DNA of 64,000 nt. Source: Paragonimus westermani. Its lineage: Eukaryota; Platyhelminthes; Trematoda; Plagiorchiida; Troglotrematidae. Location: positions 306,641 through 370,640 of the forward strand of contig QNGE01000128.1 of NCBI GenBank assembly GCA_008508345.1, in the 5' to 3' direction. Positions 24,289 to 36,136 of this stretch are shown in pieces; within the stretch, counting starts at the first letter, position 1, and every line of letters begins with the position of its first letter. Under the pieces are notes generated by a model, which was not told the DNA's origin, did no database searches, and worked only from the letters and a program-made list of their open reading frames with translations. A program made the translations under genes and the position numbers.

Positions 24289-26499
24289 ACTCCAATCTGC
24301 TTTTTGGTAACCGAGCCATACCACTGTCTCAGCTGCACTGTCGTCTTGTAGACAGTTAACTGTGGCGCCAAACATCTGTGTTAAGACCAAACACTCTTTA
24401 GGAGGTGCATCCACTAATTGTTGTGACCAGTGTAACCTTCGTTACCCATCGGTGGTTTGGTCCTTCAGCGCCTTACCGCCTTCCGACCGGTTATTTGATT
24501 ATGACTAACTATGTGCACTTACTGTTGGGTCCGGTAATCACTGTCTTGGCCGTGCACATAAGCATCTCTATCTGTTCTCAGTGACTAAGTAAATCTGGAA
24601 GTTTTGAACAAAGTTTATGTGATTGGTGGGTGGAACTGTGCGGTCGTTAGATAACAGTGTATTTGACACTGGAATGTCATCTGAAGACTTGAAGCGGATT
24701 GTGATTTTTGAAATTGAGCTGTGCCTAGGGATAAGATAACCCGGACCACCGTTGGTCTCCACTTTCACGAAGAGGCGGAGTAGTAAATGAGTAACAAATG
24801 AGTGCAAAGGCAACGAAAAGAGGTGAAAAACAAAAGTTTGCAGTATCCCTTCCAGAACGTTGTCCGCCACAGAATTGAACGCCATCTGGTGTGGAGAACA
24901 GTCAAGAGAACTGCCCATAAATGCACACTACCCACGGCAAACCTACAACCTCAACATATTGACCTGCTCCACTAGAACTGCCATCCAATGGAGGCAGTCT
25001 CAGAGGATATATCGGGCAACCGAGTCAAAAGCAGCAATTAGATCTAAACGTGACCATTGGTTAAAGAAAGGATGGCCGATGTTTCAGGGTTCGTCAAAAA
25101 GCGACAATGTATGGTCGACACATCAGCGGCCAGACCGAAAAACTGCCGTTCTCTTACGTGGTTTCTTTGTGTTTCGAAAGAGGCTGCAGCATAAGACCAG
25201 TCAGCAGTTTGGATACGATAGATACGAGATTAATATCTTTGTATTTGTCAGATGATGTCCTAGTATCTCTGTTGAAAGTGGGAATTACCGATCAGTAGTA
25301 TTGATATACCTCCTCAGTCTCTCAGATGGAATGAAGGAGTTTGGTCAGCGCAGACAACAAGCTCTCACCACCATCCTCTAGAACCGCTGTGGGAAAGTAG
25401 GTCCGGACTTGGGACTTAAATTTCAATGGTTTAATCACCAAAACTACTTTGTTCTCCTAGGGAGGTTGGTCTGGGATGTCATGAATGACCATGCAGTCTC
25501 CATCACCCACAACGGAATGATCTGGCTCAGGCCAGCTGAACTGTTCCTCAAACTCCTCAACCCATTCGTTAGGTTGCTGCGACCAGTTGTAAATTCCTGG
25601 GCCACCTTTCCACATATAGTCTTACAAACACCTTATCGACAGCCAACGCACCGGTGAATCAGGGGAAGCAGCACACGTTTATTCCTTGATAAAAATGTTC
25701 TCTCTACCTGTTCGGTTTGTTCGTGGAGATGAACCTCGCGGTTGTTACACTGACCCTTCGTAAGTTTGGGTTTCAGTTCACCGTGGTGTTTGTCCTGTTC
25801 GGGCGAGTTGATTCTCTGACAAGTTCTTTTGAGTCCCTGTTGTGAGTCGGTCAGTTTGACTGTCAGTGTTGTTTGGCAGACGTTCTATGTGCCCTGGTCG
25901 CTCAATTTCCAACCGATCACTTTGTGTTTGCGAGTAGATGGTATCTACACAAACGACGAATCGAAGCGGGCACGAACAGGACCATGATCTGAGTCAAGGT
26001 GGTTACTCCAGAATGAATGGCAGTCTTTGACACAGTGGCGGGACCTATAGCTGGTGGCGATATGACCAATTCTCGTCGACGGTTGAGTTGTACGAAGTGG
26101 TCTGCACGTGACGCGCAATCTGATAGACAGTCGACAAGATGCACACGATTGTAGTGGTCGATCACCATTACTGGTGTTTCGCGTGTGAGCACTGAACATA
26201 CCACCTAACCGAATCTCTGCTGGAGTACGATGATCAGGTTGTGCGTTCACATCGTCGGTGAACAGAGAGCAGTTTGGTTTGTCTGAGGAGATGAGAGAGG
26301 TACTGGTAGATGGCGTTTTTGACAGCATCTGAACAATTGTCTGTTTGAGCATATTTGGATTTGACAAATGAGCGGCGTCTTTTCGGACTGTGTCAGCTGA
26401 CTTTGATTGAAGTGTCGGATCCGATGTCACATGGGACAGTTCGTTTGGACCCAGTCGAGTAGGGCTTGTTCTGTCCCACTGTTCGGTGTATTCCCTATT
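24289..26499. repeat. 2.2-kb near-identical duplication, copy A
   Basis: It matches 40988-43198 with a constant offset of 16699, so there is no net indel over 2211 bp. I count about ten substitutions by eye, nearly all within 24915-25160. The unit contains a dead RTE-like element on the minus strand. Both copies share its stops and frameshifts, so the decay came before the duplication. Confidence 0.92.
24570..26430 (-). pseudogene. RTE-like non-LTR retrotransposon relic (endonuclease and RT), copy A
   Basis: On the minus strand, 25945-26260 encodes the end of an apurinic-type endonuclease: TRIGHIATSYRSRHCVKDC followed by the LDSDHGPVRAR block holding the SDH catalytic motif. Lower coordinates continue with broken RT: LLSALTKLLHSI (about 25320), VSIVSKLL (about 25220), then fragments around YGQFS and FSTPDGV (about 24920). 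Several stops and frame changes separate the pieces and no YxDD box is visible. It is a dead copy of the element type whose 3' end is seen at 1-410 and 61770-62480, or of a close relative; the family link is inferred. Confidence 0.65.
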
Positions 26500-27228
26500 T
26501 CAGACGGTCGTGAGATTCGGGTTCATGACCACTGGAGTCGCCGAGAAATAGCTGCTGATTCACAGTTATCCACGGGCGAATTCAAGTGAGTGACAACGTC
26601 AGGATTGTCTGTGCTCGTTGCGGAGCTTCACTACACCCCTCGAGTTACAAACTGGAGATCGTGCCCGTCAGAACGAATCTGTTTGTGAGAATGTGCGGAC
26701 ACTGGTAATCCAAAAGTTTACTGGTTTCAATACTTTGGATATGCCCGATGTAGTCACGAGAACAAACTCGTAGCGAACAAGCTCGTTGTCGGTGTTTCAT
26801 CATCAGGCCAAATACACGTATGGGTTCAATGGGCCATAGATAACATGTTACTGGGACAAGGGATGTCAACTAATATTTTCTGTCTGGTTTGAGCCATGAG
26901 GCTTGGTTACATAACACTGATCACGTGAGTTGTACGAAGTTTGCGGGAGAAGCGTGACATCTATGCGATCATTCTATCCTTAGTTTGTGTACACGGCCAT
27001 AGAAGGTTCAACGTTTTGGTTGGCCATTCTCGGGTACACGATGGTGGTGGTGAGTGTTGTCGGATTGCGGTGGCCTCTGCAACTGACAATATACGACCTT
27101 TGATCCGCTTCGATCGTACCTCATATATTCGATAGATTGGTTCAAACGAATCGGTCGGATTGATCAGATGGTTTGACTCGACAAAGGCTTAGCGACCGCA
27201 GACGAACAAGGCGTTATGGATCCGCGTG
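26500..27228. other. No recognisable gene
   Basis: Begins exactly where copy A of the duplication stops matching copy B. Short frames only, without motifs. Confidence 0.5.
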
Positions 27229-27819
27229 TTAGCTACACCGGCTGGTACTTCCGAGGCAAATCGGTAGTAGAGGAGGAAGAAGGCGAAAATGAGTAGGCCG
27301 GTATTTCAGTGCAACGACAACTGATACTTTCCGGTCGTTTGTATTGTGAAATGCAGTTGTCTGGAGGGTTCCCATACCATGTGTCTGGTTGAAAAGAGGC
27401 GTACCAGACAACAGAAGGTAAGCTTTTCTTGGAAGACCACCTCGAGGCGATGACTCAAGGTTCTGTCTCACTGGGTATTGTGGAGCCTGACTAGCCCGGG
27501 GCACGTTAAGTAAGGCTCTGATTTCTGGTTCCCCTCTGATGTATGCAAGGAATTTAGTCGAAACTACATCAAGCTCTTGAATTACACGGAAGGTGTTTCG
27601 ATCGAAATAGACAGTACGCCGGTCGTCATCGCTAGAGGTTGGGTGATCGGAGTGTTCGTTTGCTTGGGTGCGACTGCTTTTTGTCTGGCTGCTGTCCTTC
27701 AACTTGCCGGTCATGCTTGTACCTGGTAGGGCTGATGTACTAGTCAGCATGGGATCGATGCAGCACAAACCCACCCGCCACGTCAAGGTAGCAGAATAAG
27801 TTAGGCGACGTGGAGCCAC
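27229..27819 (-). CDS. Unidentified open frame, 196 codons (possible retroelement-derived)
   Basis: This is the longest unassigned open frame. The predicted protein is basic and polar, with a Ser/Asp/Arg-rich stretch and then FDRNTFRVIQELDVVSTKF, which looks like a real helical segment. No signal peptide, membrane segment or cysteine cluster is seen, and I do not recognise the family. The DNA coding its N-terminal third (27666-27807) is related to a dispersed repeat at 47640-47790, which argues that at least this part is repeat-derived. It could be a gag-like ORF of an unknown element, a host exon, or chance. Confidence 0.3.
   Translation of the reverse strand: MAPRRLTYSATLTWRVGLCCIDPMLTSTSALPGTSMTGKLKDSSQTKSSRTQANEHSDHPTSSDDDRRTVYFDRNTFRVIQELDVVSTKFLAYIRGEPEIRALLNVPRASQAPQYPVRQNLESSPRGGLPRKAYLLLSGTPLFNQTHGMGTLQTTAFHNTNDRKVSVVVALKYRPTHFRLLPPLLPICLGSTSRCS
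27666..27807 (+). repeat. Dispersed repeat, copy 1 (related to 47640-47790)
   Basis: Shares CTTGTACCTGRTAGGGCTG, then ATCGATGCAG, then CCACGTCARRGTAGCAGRATAAGT in the same order and spacing as the second copy, but clearly diverged. It probably belongs to the SINE-like repeat that carries a decayed hammerhead at 47.4 kb. Confidence 0.6.
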
Positions 27820-29084
27820 TTTTACAGCAGGATAAACAACCGCGACACTTAGTGGACATTACCGATAAGAAGAATGTCTACTTATCGTTGCCATCCAAAG
27901 GTGACGCAGTGGCATAGTTGATGTCACGTCAAATCGCCAATGCCATCAACACGACTTATTTATGTCAATAGTTATGTTGTCACGTTCCACTCGAAACATG
28001 CGGTTCCACTGAATTTGAAAGATAACGCATGTGATAATGTCGCCTCCTTATTGGTCTATCCATTTGACTGTTCATATGGTCCAACATACATAAGCCACAC
28101 TACTAGACGTTTTTCTGAAAGAATCCATGAACGCTAACCTGCTTGGCTGCACTCTTGGACAACAAAACGCATCAGTTCATCCTTTCTGACCCATTTGGTG
28201 GATTGCAGTCAACACAGATATGAAGGCATTTCGTACCGTCTATCGGGTCTCGGCCACCTTGCCGCGAAAGATTAAATGCCACATCCCGTCGATAGCCGGG
28301 GCTGTCGCAATCCGACTACGTAACTCGGACCTGTGTGTGCATTTACGATTCGTTCAAACCCTGGGGTTTGCTTGGCCCAACACGGCCACCCAACAACTTG
28401 CCCCCATTCCACTATCCCACCCCGATTAACACTGACTAACCAGGACCGTCTTCGATTGTGCTCCTAACCACTGCGAAGTGTTGTTATTCATTTATCCAAT
28501 CACTTTGTCTTTTCAATAACCTTTGATCACTTAATTTCATGTAATTGTACCAGCCGAAGAGGGGAATTGATCGAAAACCATCTGTTCGCTGAAACTTTGT
28601 TTTTCCTACCTGTAAGTCTGCCCAATAGGTGGTTTGTTCAATGATCGCACAATCATTGTCCATCGTTCAGTAAGTAATCGCGACAACCAGGAATTTGAAA
28701 CAGAATGGTATCAACAATGTACTAAACAAAACAGACAATGTGCGAGCCATGACATGAATAGCAGAAAGGCATGGTGGAACACTACGGTCTTCGCCGCCTT
28801 CTGTGCATGAGATATATGCGCCACTCAACTACTGACGGAAGATACTGCTCGATGTTGGTAGCAGGTGTACCGAGAAGCATTCGACAAAACCAAGTAAATG
28901 ACCATCTCCGTTTACACTCAGCATTATCCGAATCTGAAAGCTGTTGTTGGAGATGTAACAAATTATGCTCTTGATGCCGTCATTATTCACATTGTTTCTG
29001 ACGGCCCTAAACAACTAATCAAACTTGCAACACGACCGCTGACATGCACTAAAGGGAATTAGGAATAAACGGAAACGGATGACT
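27820..29084. other. No recognisable gene
   Basis: Only short frames without motifs. Confidence 0.45.
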
Positions 29085-30523
29085 GATCAACTATATCCGC
29101 GAGAGCAAGTTTTACGACATACTACACAGCCGACGCTTCACACTCACCCCATACACCAAAAACCTCTACTTTCCAGTTCCATAAAAGATACTCCAATGCA
29201 GTTAGCTAATCGATTGTAACGGTGAACTAGTCCGTTGCTGAACTCGGCTTTTGAACTTCATTACGGACATGCCTCAGATTTTGATGAAGCAGACCTCCCT
29301 TCACAACTGATTGACGCATACAGTGCTTCGAACGAGGGTATGATTTTGGCCATTAGTGCAATCGAGAGAGATGACAACCGGATTGTTATTGATGTTATTC
29401 GTGTAGTACCTATTACATTCGGGCGGGTTGAGTTTTCCACCCACGAGAGCAATACAGGTCTTCAAATATATGTGGAAATCTTCGTCAACATCTCATTTAT
29501 GTGGAGATGTATATTAGCTTCTCTACCGCCAGTCGTTATCGCCGGTCAGTGTTCACTAGCTGCAAGTAGAATAATTCACTGGCTATTCTGAAGCAACGAC
29601 TCATCGGGAGTTTTGTTGCAATAGGTCCATAGAACAAAGTTGTGCTCTTTGGCTTAAGATCGGTAGTGTGACAATGGGGAAATAGTTAAAAGCGGTTCCA
29701 CGTCTGCTGTGTCCCCAAAAATCTCGCGAAATTTGCATTACAGTATTCGCCATACTCAACGTGTCCACGATCTCGTCCGCATGTGTTTTGCTGGTCCACT
29801 TGATGAAATCAACCCTCTTGTTTTGGTCGACGGTCATTCTAAACGACCAGAAATATTTTCAATGGAGTATGCGATGGCGACATACTCCATTCCACTGGCA
29901 CAAAGTTTTCTCTGTCAGTGCACATTTCCCGAAACGTTTGTATCCGACAGCCGTATGCATATCTCGTCTGAACTGCTTAACTAATTGTCTGCCTCGTGCA
30001 ATATCAGACACCTTTATTCTCAGCCTTTATCAACTCTTGACCCATTGCTATGTTTACCATCGAATTCGCACGTTCTCACATCACTCGCGCTTGCATCTAT
30101 GGACCGAAATTCCATCTCATAACGCAGCTAGAGTTTCACTTAATCATCGTATTTGCTTCTGCCGGATTCCGTGCGTTTGGCTGACACTTTCCGTCGTGAA
30201 TTTTTTTGACATTTCTTGTCTGTTGACTCAGTTTCGTTGTGTGTTGACTCGTTTGGTCGCTCATGTTGTCTGGAAGAGAACATTTTTATAGAGGGAACCT
30301 CAGCCACCTACGCTTTGCTAATGAACTATTGTTCAGCGCCGGAGATCATGTATACATCCGAAACTGTGAAGGCGGATATCCGAACTGGTTATCTAGAATG
30401 ATCAATAATTGGGGATTCAAAATTCTGTTCTTTGTTGTGGTGGATACCAAACGATGGATTCGACACATCAACCAGCTATGGCCTGGGGGAGTGAGAACCA
30501 ATGAACCTCATACTCCCAGTTAA
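29085..30523 (+). mobile_element. Ty3/Gypsy relic: RNase H end, integrase core, integrase C-terminus
   Basis: About 29100-29160 gives SKFYDILHSRRFTLTPYTKN, the K-F-x-x-x-L-x-G-R-x-F-T-L block at the RNase H end. 29200-29290 gives a broken ANRL.RW..LLNSAFELHYGH connection. 29280-29590 gives the spacer after RNase H. 29709-29984 gives the integrase core (FAGPLDEINPLVLVDGHSKRPEIF, then FPETFVSDSRMHISSELL). 30263-30523 gives the integrase tail (AGDHVYIRN, IRHINQLWPG). Stops and frameshifts lie between all of these. The catalytic glutamate region was not found. A palindrome, ATGGAGTATG..CATACTCCAT, near 29867-29895 lies inside the core. Confidence 0.7.
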
Positions 30524-32429
30524 CATATCGATGCACACTTTTAGCTTACGAACTCTATCCACATCCAATTCAGTTCTATCTATTCTATGCAACAAGAAAC
30601 TAACAAAACACAGGAGATGCTCCAGTAGAACGAGGAGACCAGTAAGATTATTTCAATTCACTTGAAAGCTACTCTCGTCAGGAAGAGTTGTTTTTACAAA
30701 CGAGTCATGCTTTATTCCTGAGGTCATGTGATGTGCATTGTTCTGATTGGTGTACCATTCCTTGCTTCTCATTGACGTTTTGATCGTTTTGTCTTTCCTC
30801 CCTTTTTGCTTTCGGATTGATCATTTGCTCACGAGCAGTTGTATTCACTGTTGTGTCACATTGTTATTAGACCCTGTAACCACTGTGTCTTGGCCATACA
30901 CGTGATCGGTTACGTTTAGTTTTAATCATTGTAAATGAATTTTGAGATTATTTAATCACGCGTACGTGATCAGCTGGTGGAAACGATTGTGTAGTCGTTA
31001 TCGGACACAACGCTGCATTACACAATGAATTTTTGTCGCAAATCTTCAAAGAAATGTCACTACAAGGTGTATTTGGTGAAATACCGTTGATTCTGTTAAA
31101 TCGAAGATGGCGCCTTGTACTACTGCAACTTATGAGTTTAGGTTTAAGTTGGGTGATGAAACGCTTCACATGCACACTGAGGAATGTAAACATCCAACGA
31201 ATCGACACCGCATGCATTGGAGCGCTTCAACGACAAGTTCATTACAACAAAGGAAATATCGGCTTCCCAAACGCCTTTTCAACGAAAGTCTTTGCAGCGG
31301 AAGTCTAACTACAACCAACCGAATAACCACTGAAGCATATTTGATTTCTCTTTTGTTGAACCACAAGTAAATCTGTCTTGCGCCCTCAATAATGGTCCAG
31401 GTGACTGGTTTGTCGAAATATTCGAATACATGTCCGAACACCGATATTGGGCTCCCATACCACAACATGCACCAAACGGGCCGATTGTATCACAGATGCC
31501 AGCTAGATTTCAACAGTGATAAATCTCACTTCAAAACTTGACAGAATAGAGACGAAACTTGTGACGCCGCCTGCATCCCATCAAACAATTATCACCAACT
31601 TTTACGTATATAAACGCCTACGTACTTCATTTTGGTTCGTAATAACGCATTTTAAAGTTCTTATGCTAATCGTGACATTTAATGAGAAGTAGTACTGTGT
31701 ATACGTCACCCAAACTGTCCGGTGCGACCACAATCATGAACCGAGTTAACAATGTTGCGAATTTCCCAAATTGTTCGTTGTTATTACTGCTTATGTTGAA
31801 GAGTAGAGTACACATAGTTCTCTCATAGAAAGAGTGAATGTTGACAACAAAAACGAATAAATAAATGATGACAGAATTCCAGAGAAAATCTGGTTTTCAA
31901 ATATGGGACGCTGCGTGGTATTCAAAACTAAACAAGTCATGTCTTTTCATTCAAAGTTGCGAAGATGAACAGCACGGCTGCGAAGGGGAATTGTCCCTCT
32001 GCAAAACTGACGAAAAATAATAAATATGCTCACCATTGTACCGGTTTGTTAGCTCAATAGAGATACGCGTCTCCGGATGATAAAGTATACCGTGACATCA
32101 AGACATGTGTTAGAAAATGACAGTAGGCAGCGTCAAGTTCCCTGCATAAAAGTGTCATAGAACCGGAATGATCAGTAAACAGAAATCAATGATTGTATAT
32201 GAAGGTCGTCTCAGTCGTAAAATTGCATCACACGAAGAATAATTGATTCCACGGTAAGTGACAGTCACAAACTTACGGTGGATTGAATCCACCTGACATC
32301 CTTTGCAATAATTGTGATTTGTCTCTCACATCCCTAAACTGGCAGTCTGATAGTCGTCCACTATGTCGATATTAGGTGTCACAACTGTCATCACAATATT
32401 GTGGTCATCAGGCTTGATGAAAGAGTTTG
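30524..32429. other. No recognisable gene (1.9 kb)
   Basis: Short frames on both strands without motifs. The 3' part may hold the 5' LTR or leader of the Gypsy relic that follows, but I found no matching LTR downstream. Confidence 0.45.
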
Positions 32430-35400
32430 TCGTCGACACTGGCAATGTCTCATGAATTGCATGTGTGGGATATGGTAGCTTATCGGTCTTCATGCTGGTG
32501 CGAATGAAATCGAGGAATTGGTCGAAAGGTTTGAACTACGGTGCAAAATTCGTCGTGATGTACAGGAGGAAAACCATTCAGCTTTCTTCGTTACCGCTGG
32601 TGGTCGTGAATTGTATACATTACAAGCTGGAGGAGCATCTGCGTGATCGATTGATTGTTGGCGTCAATGACACTGATATTTAGCATAGATTGCTGGTCAA
32701 ACAAGACGTGACCTTCCAAGAGGCTCGAGACATCTGCGAGCAGAAGGATGACGTCAATGCCGCTACAACTGATTCGAACGTGACATTATTTCAGAAGACC
32801 AAAGCGCATACTGCCACCCGAAGTCAACCAGTGAACAGGCTTTCTTATTGAGAAGAAAGTATGTGAAAGTCAGAAATGTCACCCGAGTCAAGTTAAAGAG
32901 CCAAGTACTATAGAACCGTCCACTGCTGTTTATTCATTGGAAATCAAATCCAGAGCTAAGCAATTTATTCATAGATGCCTCAAGTTTAAATCGGGATGTA
33001 ATTATGAGTTCGTTGAGGACACAGGAAGTAGCGAATCCATTATTTCCAAACCGCTACTCGATCGCATGGCCCCTGATGCTCAACCGAGAACAACAACGAC
33101 GGAAATACGCGGAGTTACTGGTCATCGGTTAGCTCTGCTAGGTGAAGCTGATGTAATAATTGTCGGTAATGATAATGAGCTGATTCCACTGCGTTTTTTG
33201 ATGTCGGAAGGAAGTCCAGCTATTCTGGGATTAAAGGCGTTAAAACAGCTCAACTGTGCTCTTTCTCTAAATACTAATTACAAAAATGGTCCGAGTGAAG
33301 AGTACCGAGCCCAGTTGCGCAACCTGATTGTTGAGTGTTCACAACTTGCAGGAGAGATGAAAGTAGAGCCAGCAAGACTGGAATCGCAAGGGACCCGGTT
33401 TTTCTAAAGCACCGAGCAATACCTTATGGAATGAGAGAACATGTGCATAATGTTCTCAACAGGTTGAAGGAAGACGGCATAATCTCGCAGGTTAACTCAT
33501 CAGCATGAGCCACACCAATCGTTGTGATTTTGAAAGAAAATGGCAAATCACCCAGGATATGTAGTGACTATGGATTAACGCTGAATCCAAGACTGAAAAA
33601 GTGCGCAACGACAGTTGAGGAGCCGGAGGATTTTATGAAAGCCCTGCATGGTAGCAAAGTGTTTTCCAAAATTGAACTGACAAACGCATACTTGCGAATT
33701 CCGTTGGAGTATGATTCTAAGGTGATCACTACGATTAACACCCCTTGGGGATTGTTTTAGCACAATTTTTACCGTTTGGATTACACGTATCAGCTGGGAT
33801 ATTCCAGGCTGCGATTGATGAAGTAATTACCGATTTACCAGGAGTACGCGCTTATCACGATGATGTAATCATATGCACCGACAGTGCAGAGGAGCATGAT
33901 AAGAGGTTGCTTTCACTTCTGGAACAACTCAGGGATAAGAACATAGCCATAAGGCCCTATAAGTGCGTGTTCCAAGTGTGAGAGCTGAGTTTTCTTGGTT
34001 TTACCGCATGTGATGAAAGATACCGGCTGGACCCCGACCAGTACAAAGCTTTGATTCTGTTACATCACCAAAGGACCAAGATGAACTGCGATCAATGATT
34101 GGATGACTGCAGTACTGTTCTCGTTTTATCCCAAACTTTTCGACGAAAGCACAACCATTATTTGCAGTTTAATCAGGAGAAACTTGGTTTTGGACTCAAA
34201 AGGACGAAATTCTTCTGCGAGATTTATTACAACTTGTTATTCAAAGGCCGATGTTAGCCCCATCTACTATGTCTTAAGTTACTACGCTGATCACAGATGC
34301 ATCCAATGTTGGCATTGGTGCTGTGTTGGAACAGGAGGGATATCCGATCATTTGCATATCACGTTAGTTGAATAAGGCTGATCAAGGATATTCACAAACA
34401 CCAAAGAAGGCGTCAGCAGTCTACTGGGCTGTCAGAAGACCGCATAAATATTTGTTTGGTGTTAGATTCAAAGTCGTTACTGATCACCAAGCTCTACAGT
34501 ATTTGACCCCCACAAATTAATTGCCAAGTCATCGGCGGCAATGATACAGCGATGCAGTCTTGTTCTAACATCATACGAGTATGTAATTGTTCATCATCCT
34601 GGTGAACAGATTCCTCAAGTTGATTTTTTGATCACGATATTCCAGTTTTTCAGCTGCTGAAGCTTCTTTGCTTCCTCGCCACCTATTCTAATGAGCTGAG
34701 ATGAATTGATCAGGACAATTAAAAACTATTATGGCACGGTAATTGTTGCGATGACCAAGGGTCGGTCGTCAAATATTAGGAAGAAACACCCAGTACTATT
34801 CCAGAACTGAAGGGAGTTTTCAGCACAACCTGTTGGTGTGCTGTGTCGGGGATATCAGTTGGTCATTCCACCATCGCTACGAAAGGCGCCATTAGAAGAC
34901 TTACACATAGGTCACCTAGGTAAGGAGAAAACGAAATCTTTGGCTCGACAGATGTGTAGGTGGTTGGAGATAAACCCGGATATCAAGAGCATTGCAATGG
35001 ACTGCCACTCCTGCCTCCACAAAATAAAGACAAGGTCGAAAAATTGGACACCTTGGCCGGACAGCTACCTACTATGACAACGGGTGCACGCAGACTATTG
35101 TGGACCACTTCTTGATAAATATTACATTCCGGTATTGATTGATTCATACTCACGGTGGTCATAAGTATTCATTACAACCTCATTTACGTCATTTACCATG
35201 AAAGCACTTTGTCAATGTTTCCGTCGTGAAGGCATTCCGCAGGTCTTCGTGATGGACAATAGATCACAGTTTTGTTCCACTGAAATGAAACAGTGGCTTG
35301 ACAGCATCGGGTGTCGTCACTTCCGAACGGCGCCTCGGCATCCATGTTCAAACGGGGCCGCAGAAAATCTGGTGAGAACGCTCAGAAGTGCCGTGAGTTC

Positions 35401-35876
35401 CACTAACCCTAAAACATTTGCTGAACTGGATGTGTTCCTCGATAACTTCCTGCTTCAGTACAGGAACGCAGCTCATTGCACAGCGTCAAAGAGCCCGGCG
35501 GTGCTATTCAAATCAAGGCGACTAAGAGCATCACTTCATTGTATAGATTCAACGGATGTGATATATTTTTCGTGAAAACGATTTGTGACCTATCAAAGGA
35601 TTGATCACTCGCCAGCTAGGCAGCATAATGGTAGAAATTACTGACCTGCACGACGCCTCGATTCATCGGAGATATACTGATCAAGTCCAGTTTGGAAGCA
35701 CTGAAAAAGTGGTCCTGGAGGAAGCAGAACACCCTGTACTGCAAGAGTTCGATGCCCCGAGAAGATCAGAACGATTGTCAAACACGAATGCAGAGGCTTA
35801 TAGAAGAGAGGAAGGTTGCGGTGAACATCTACTCGATTCACCGTTTATCCAAACCCTGACACAACAGAAGATATGA
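32430..35876 (+). mobile_element. Ty3/Gypsy (K02A2.6-like) relic with gag, protease, RT, RNase H and integrase
   Basis: Order is canonical for Ty3/Gypsy. Gag tail at 32480-32690 (LRDRLIVGVNDTDI). Protease at 32937-33407 with the DTGSS active site and ILGLKALKQL. RT from 33410 with SPRICSDYGLTLNPRLK and KVFSKIELTNAYLRIPL; a frameshift and TAG near 33758 precede FGLHVSAGIFQAAID and YHDDVIICTD (a YxDD variant). RNase H from about 34280 (DASNVGIGAVLEQ, KVVTDHQALQYL). Integrase: HHCC finger at 34838-35000, core to 35575. Core acidic residues are visible as HADYCGP, VMDN and AAEN, with exactly 35 residues between the last two (DD35E). The C-terminal RRSERL block is at 35755. Many stops and frameshifts make it inactive. 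No LTR pair recognised. Confidence 0.8.
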
Positions 35877-35949
35877 CAAGCGGCCAATCCAATTGTCGGG
35901 TTAAATATACAACCTCAGGTTTTGGTATTGATATGTTCGCCGAGCTTGG

Positions 35950-36006
35950 CATTTAGGTTGCAAACGTTTCATCACCAGGCGAGGTGACATCATCAGTGCG
36001 TAAGTG
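35950..36006 (-). ncRNA. Hammerhead ribozyme motif, tandem copy 1
   Basis: Minus strand: box CTGATGA (35996-35990), stem II TCACC/GGTGA with loop TCGCCT, box GAAAC (35970-35966), then GTT and stem I. Stem I is GCA/TGC next to the core, an internal loop (C opposite AACC), then CACTTA/TAAATG with five of six pairs. Stem III is very short (AC/GT, no loop), as in schistosome-type minimal hammerheads that may act as dimers. The predicted cut is just before TGCAACC. Confidence 0.7.
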
Positions 36007-36079
36007 TTTCAGTGTATATTTTAAATGTGTTTGTAGCTCGGGTTGATGGTTTTGGTATTGATATGTTCGCCGAGCTTGG

Positions 36080-36136
36080 CATTTAGGTTGCAAACGTTTC
36101 ATCACCAGGCGAGGTGACATCATCAGTGCGTAAGTG
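36080..36136 (-). ncRNA. Hammerhead ribozyme motif, tandem copy 2
   Basis: Same sequence as the motif 130 bp upstream, so the predicted cut sites are exactly 130 nt apart. That would release a 130-nt monomer from an antisense transcript. Confidence 0.7.

Noticed and set aside
24860..25255. 131-codon + strand frame in the 2.2-kb repeat (also at 41559-41954).
   Set aside because: It lies opposite the RT fragments of the minus-strand RTE-like relic; the frame is open on the antisense strand by chance.
26786..26815. GTGTTTCATCATCAGGCC, which contains both hammerhead boxes in antisense order.
   Set aside because: The boxes are adjacent with no stem II between them, so no hammerhead fold is possible.
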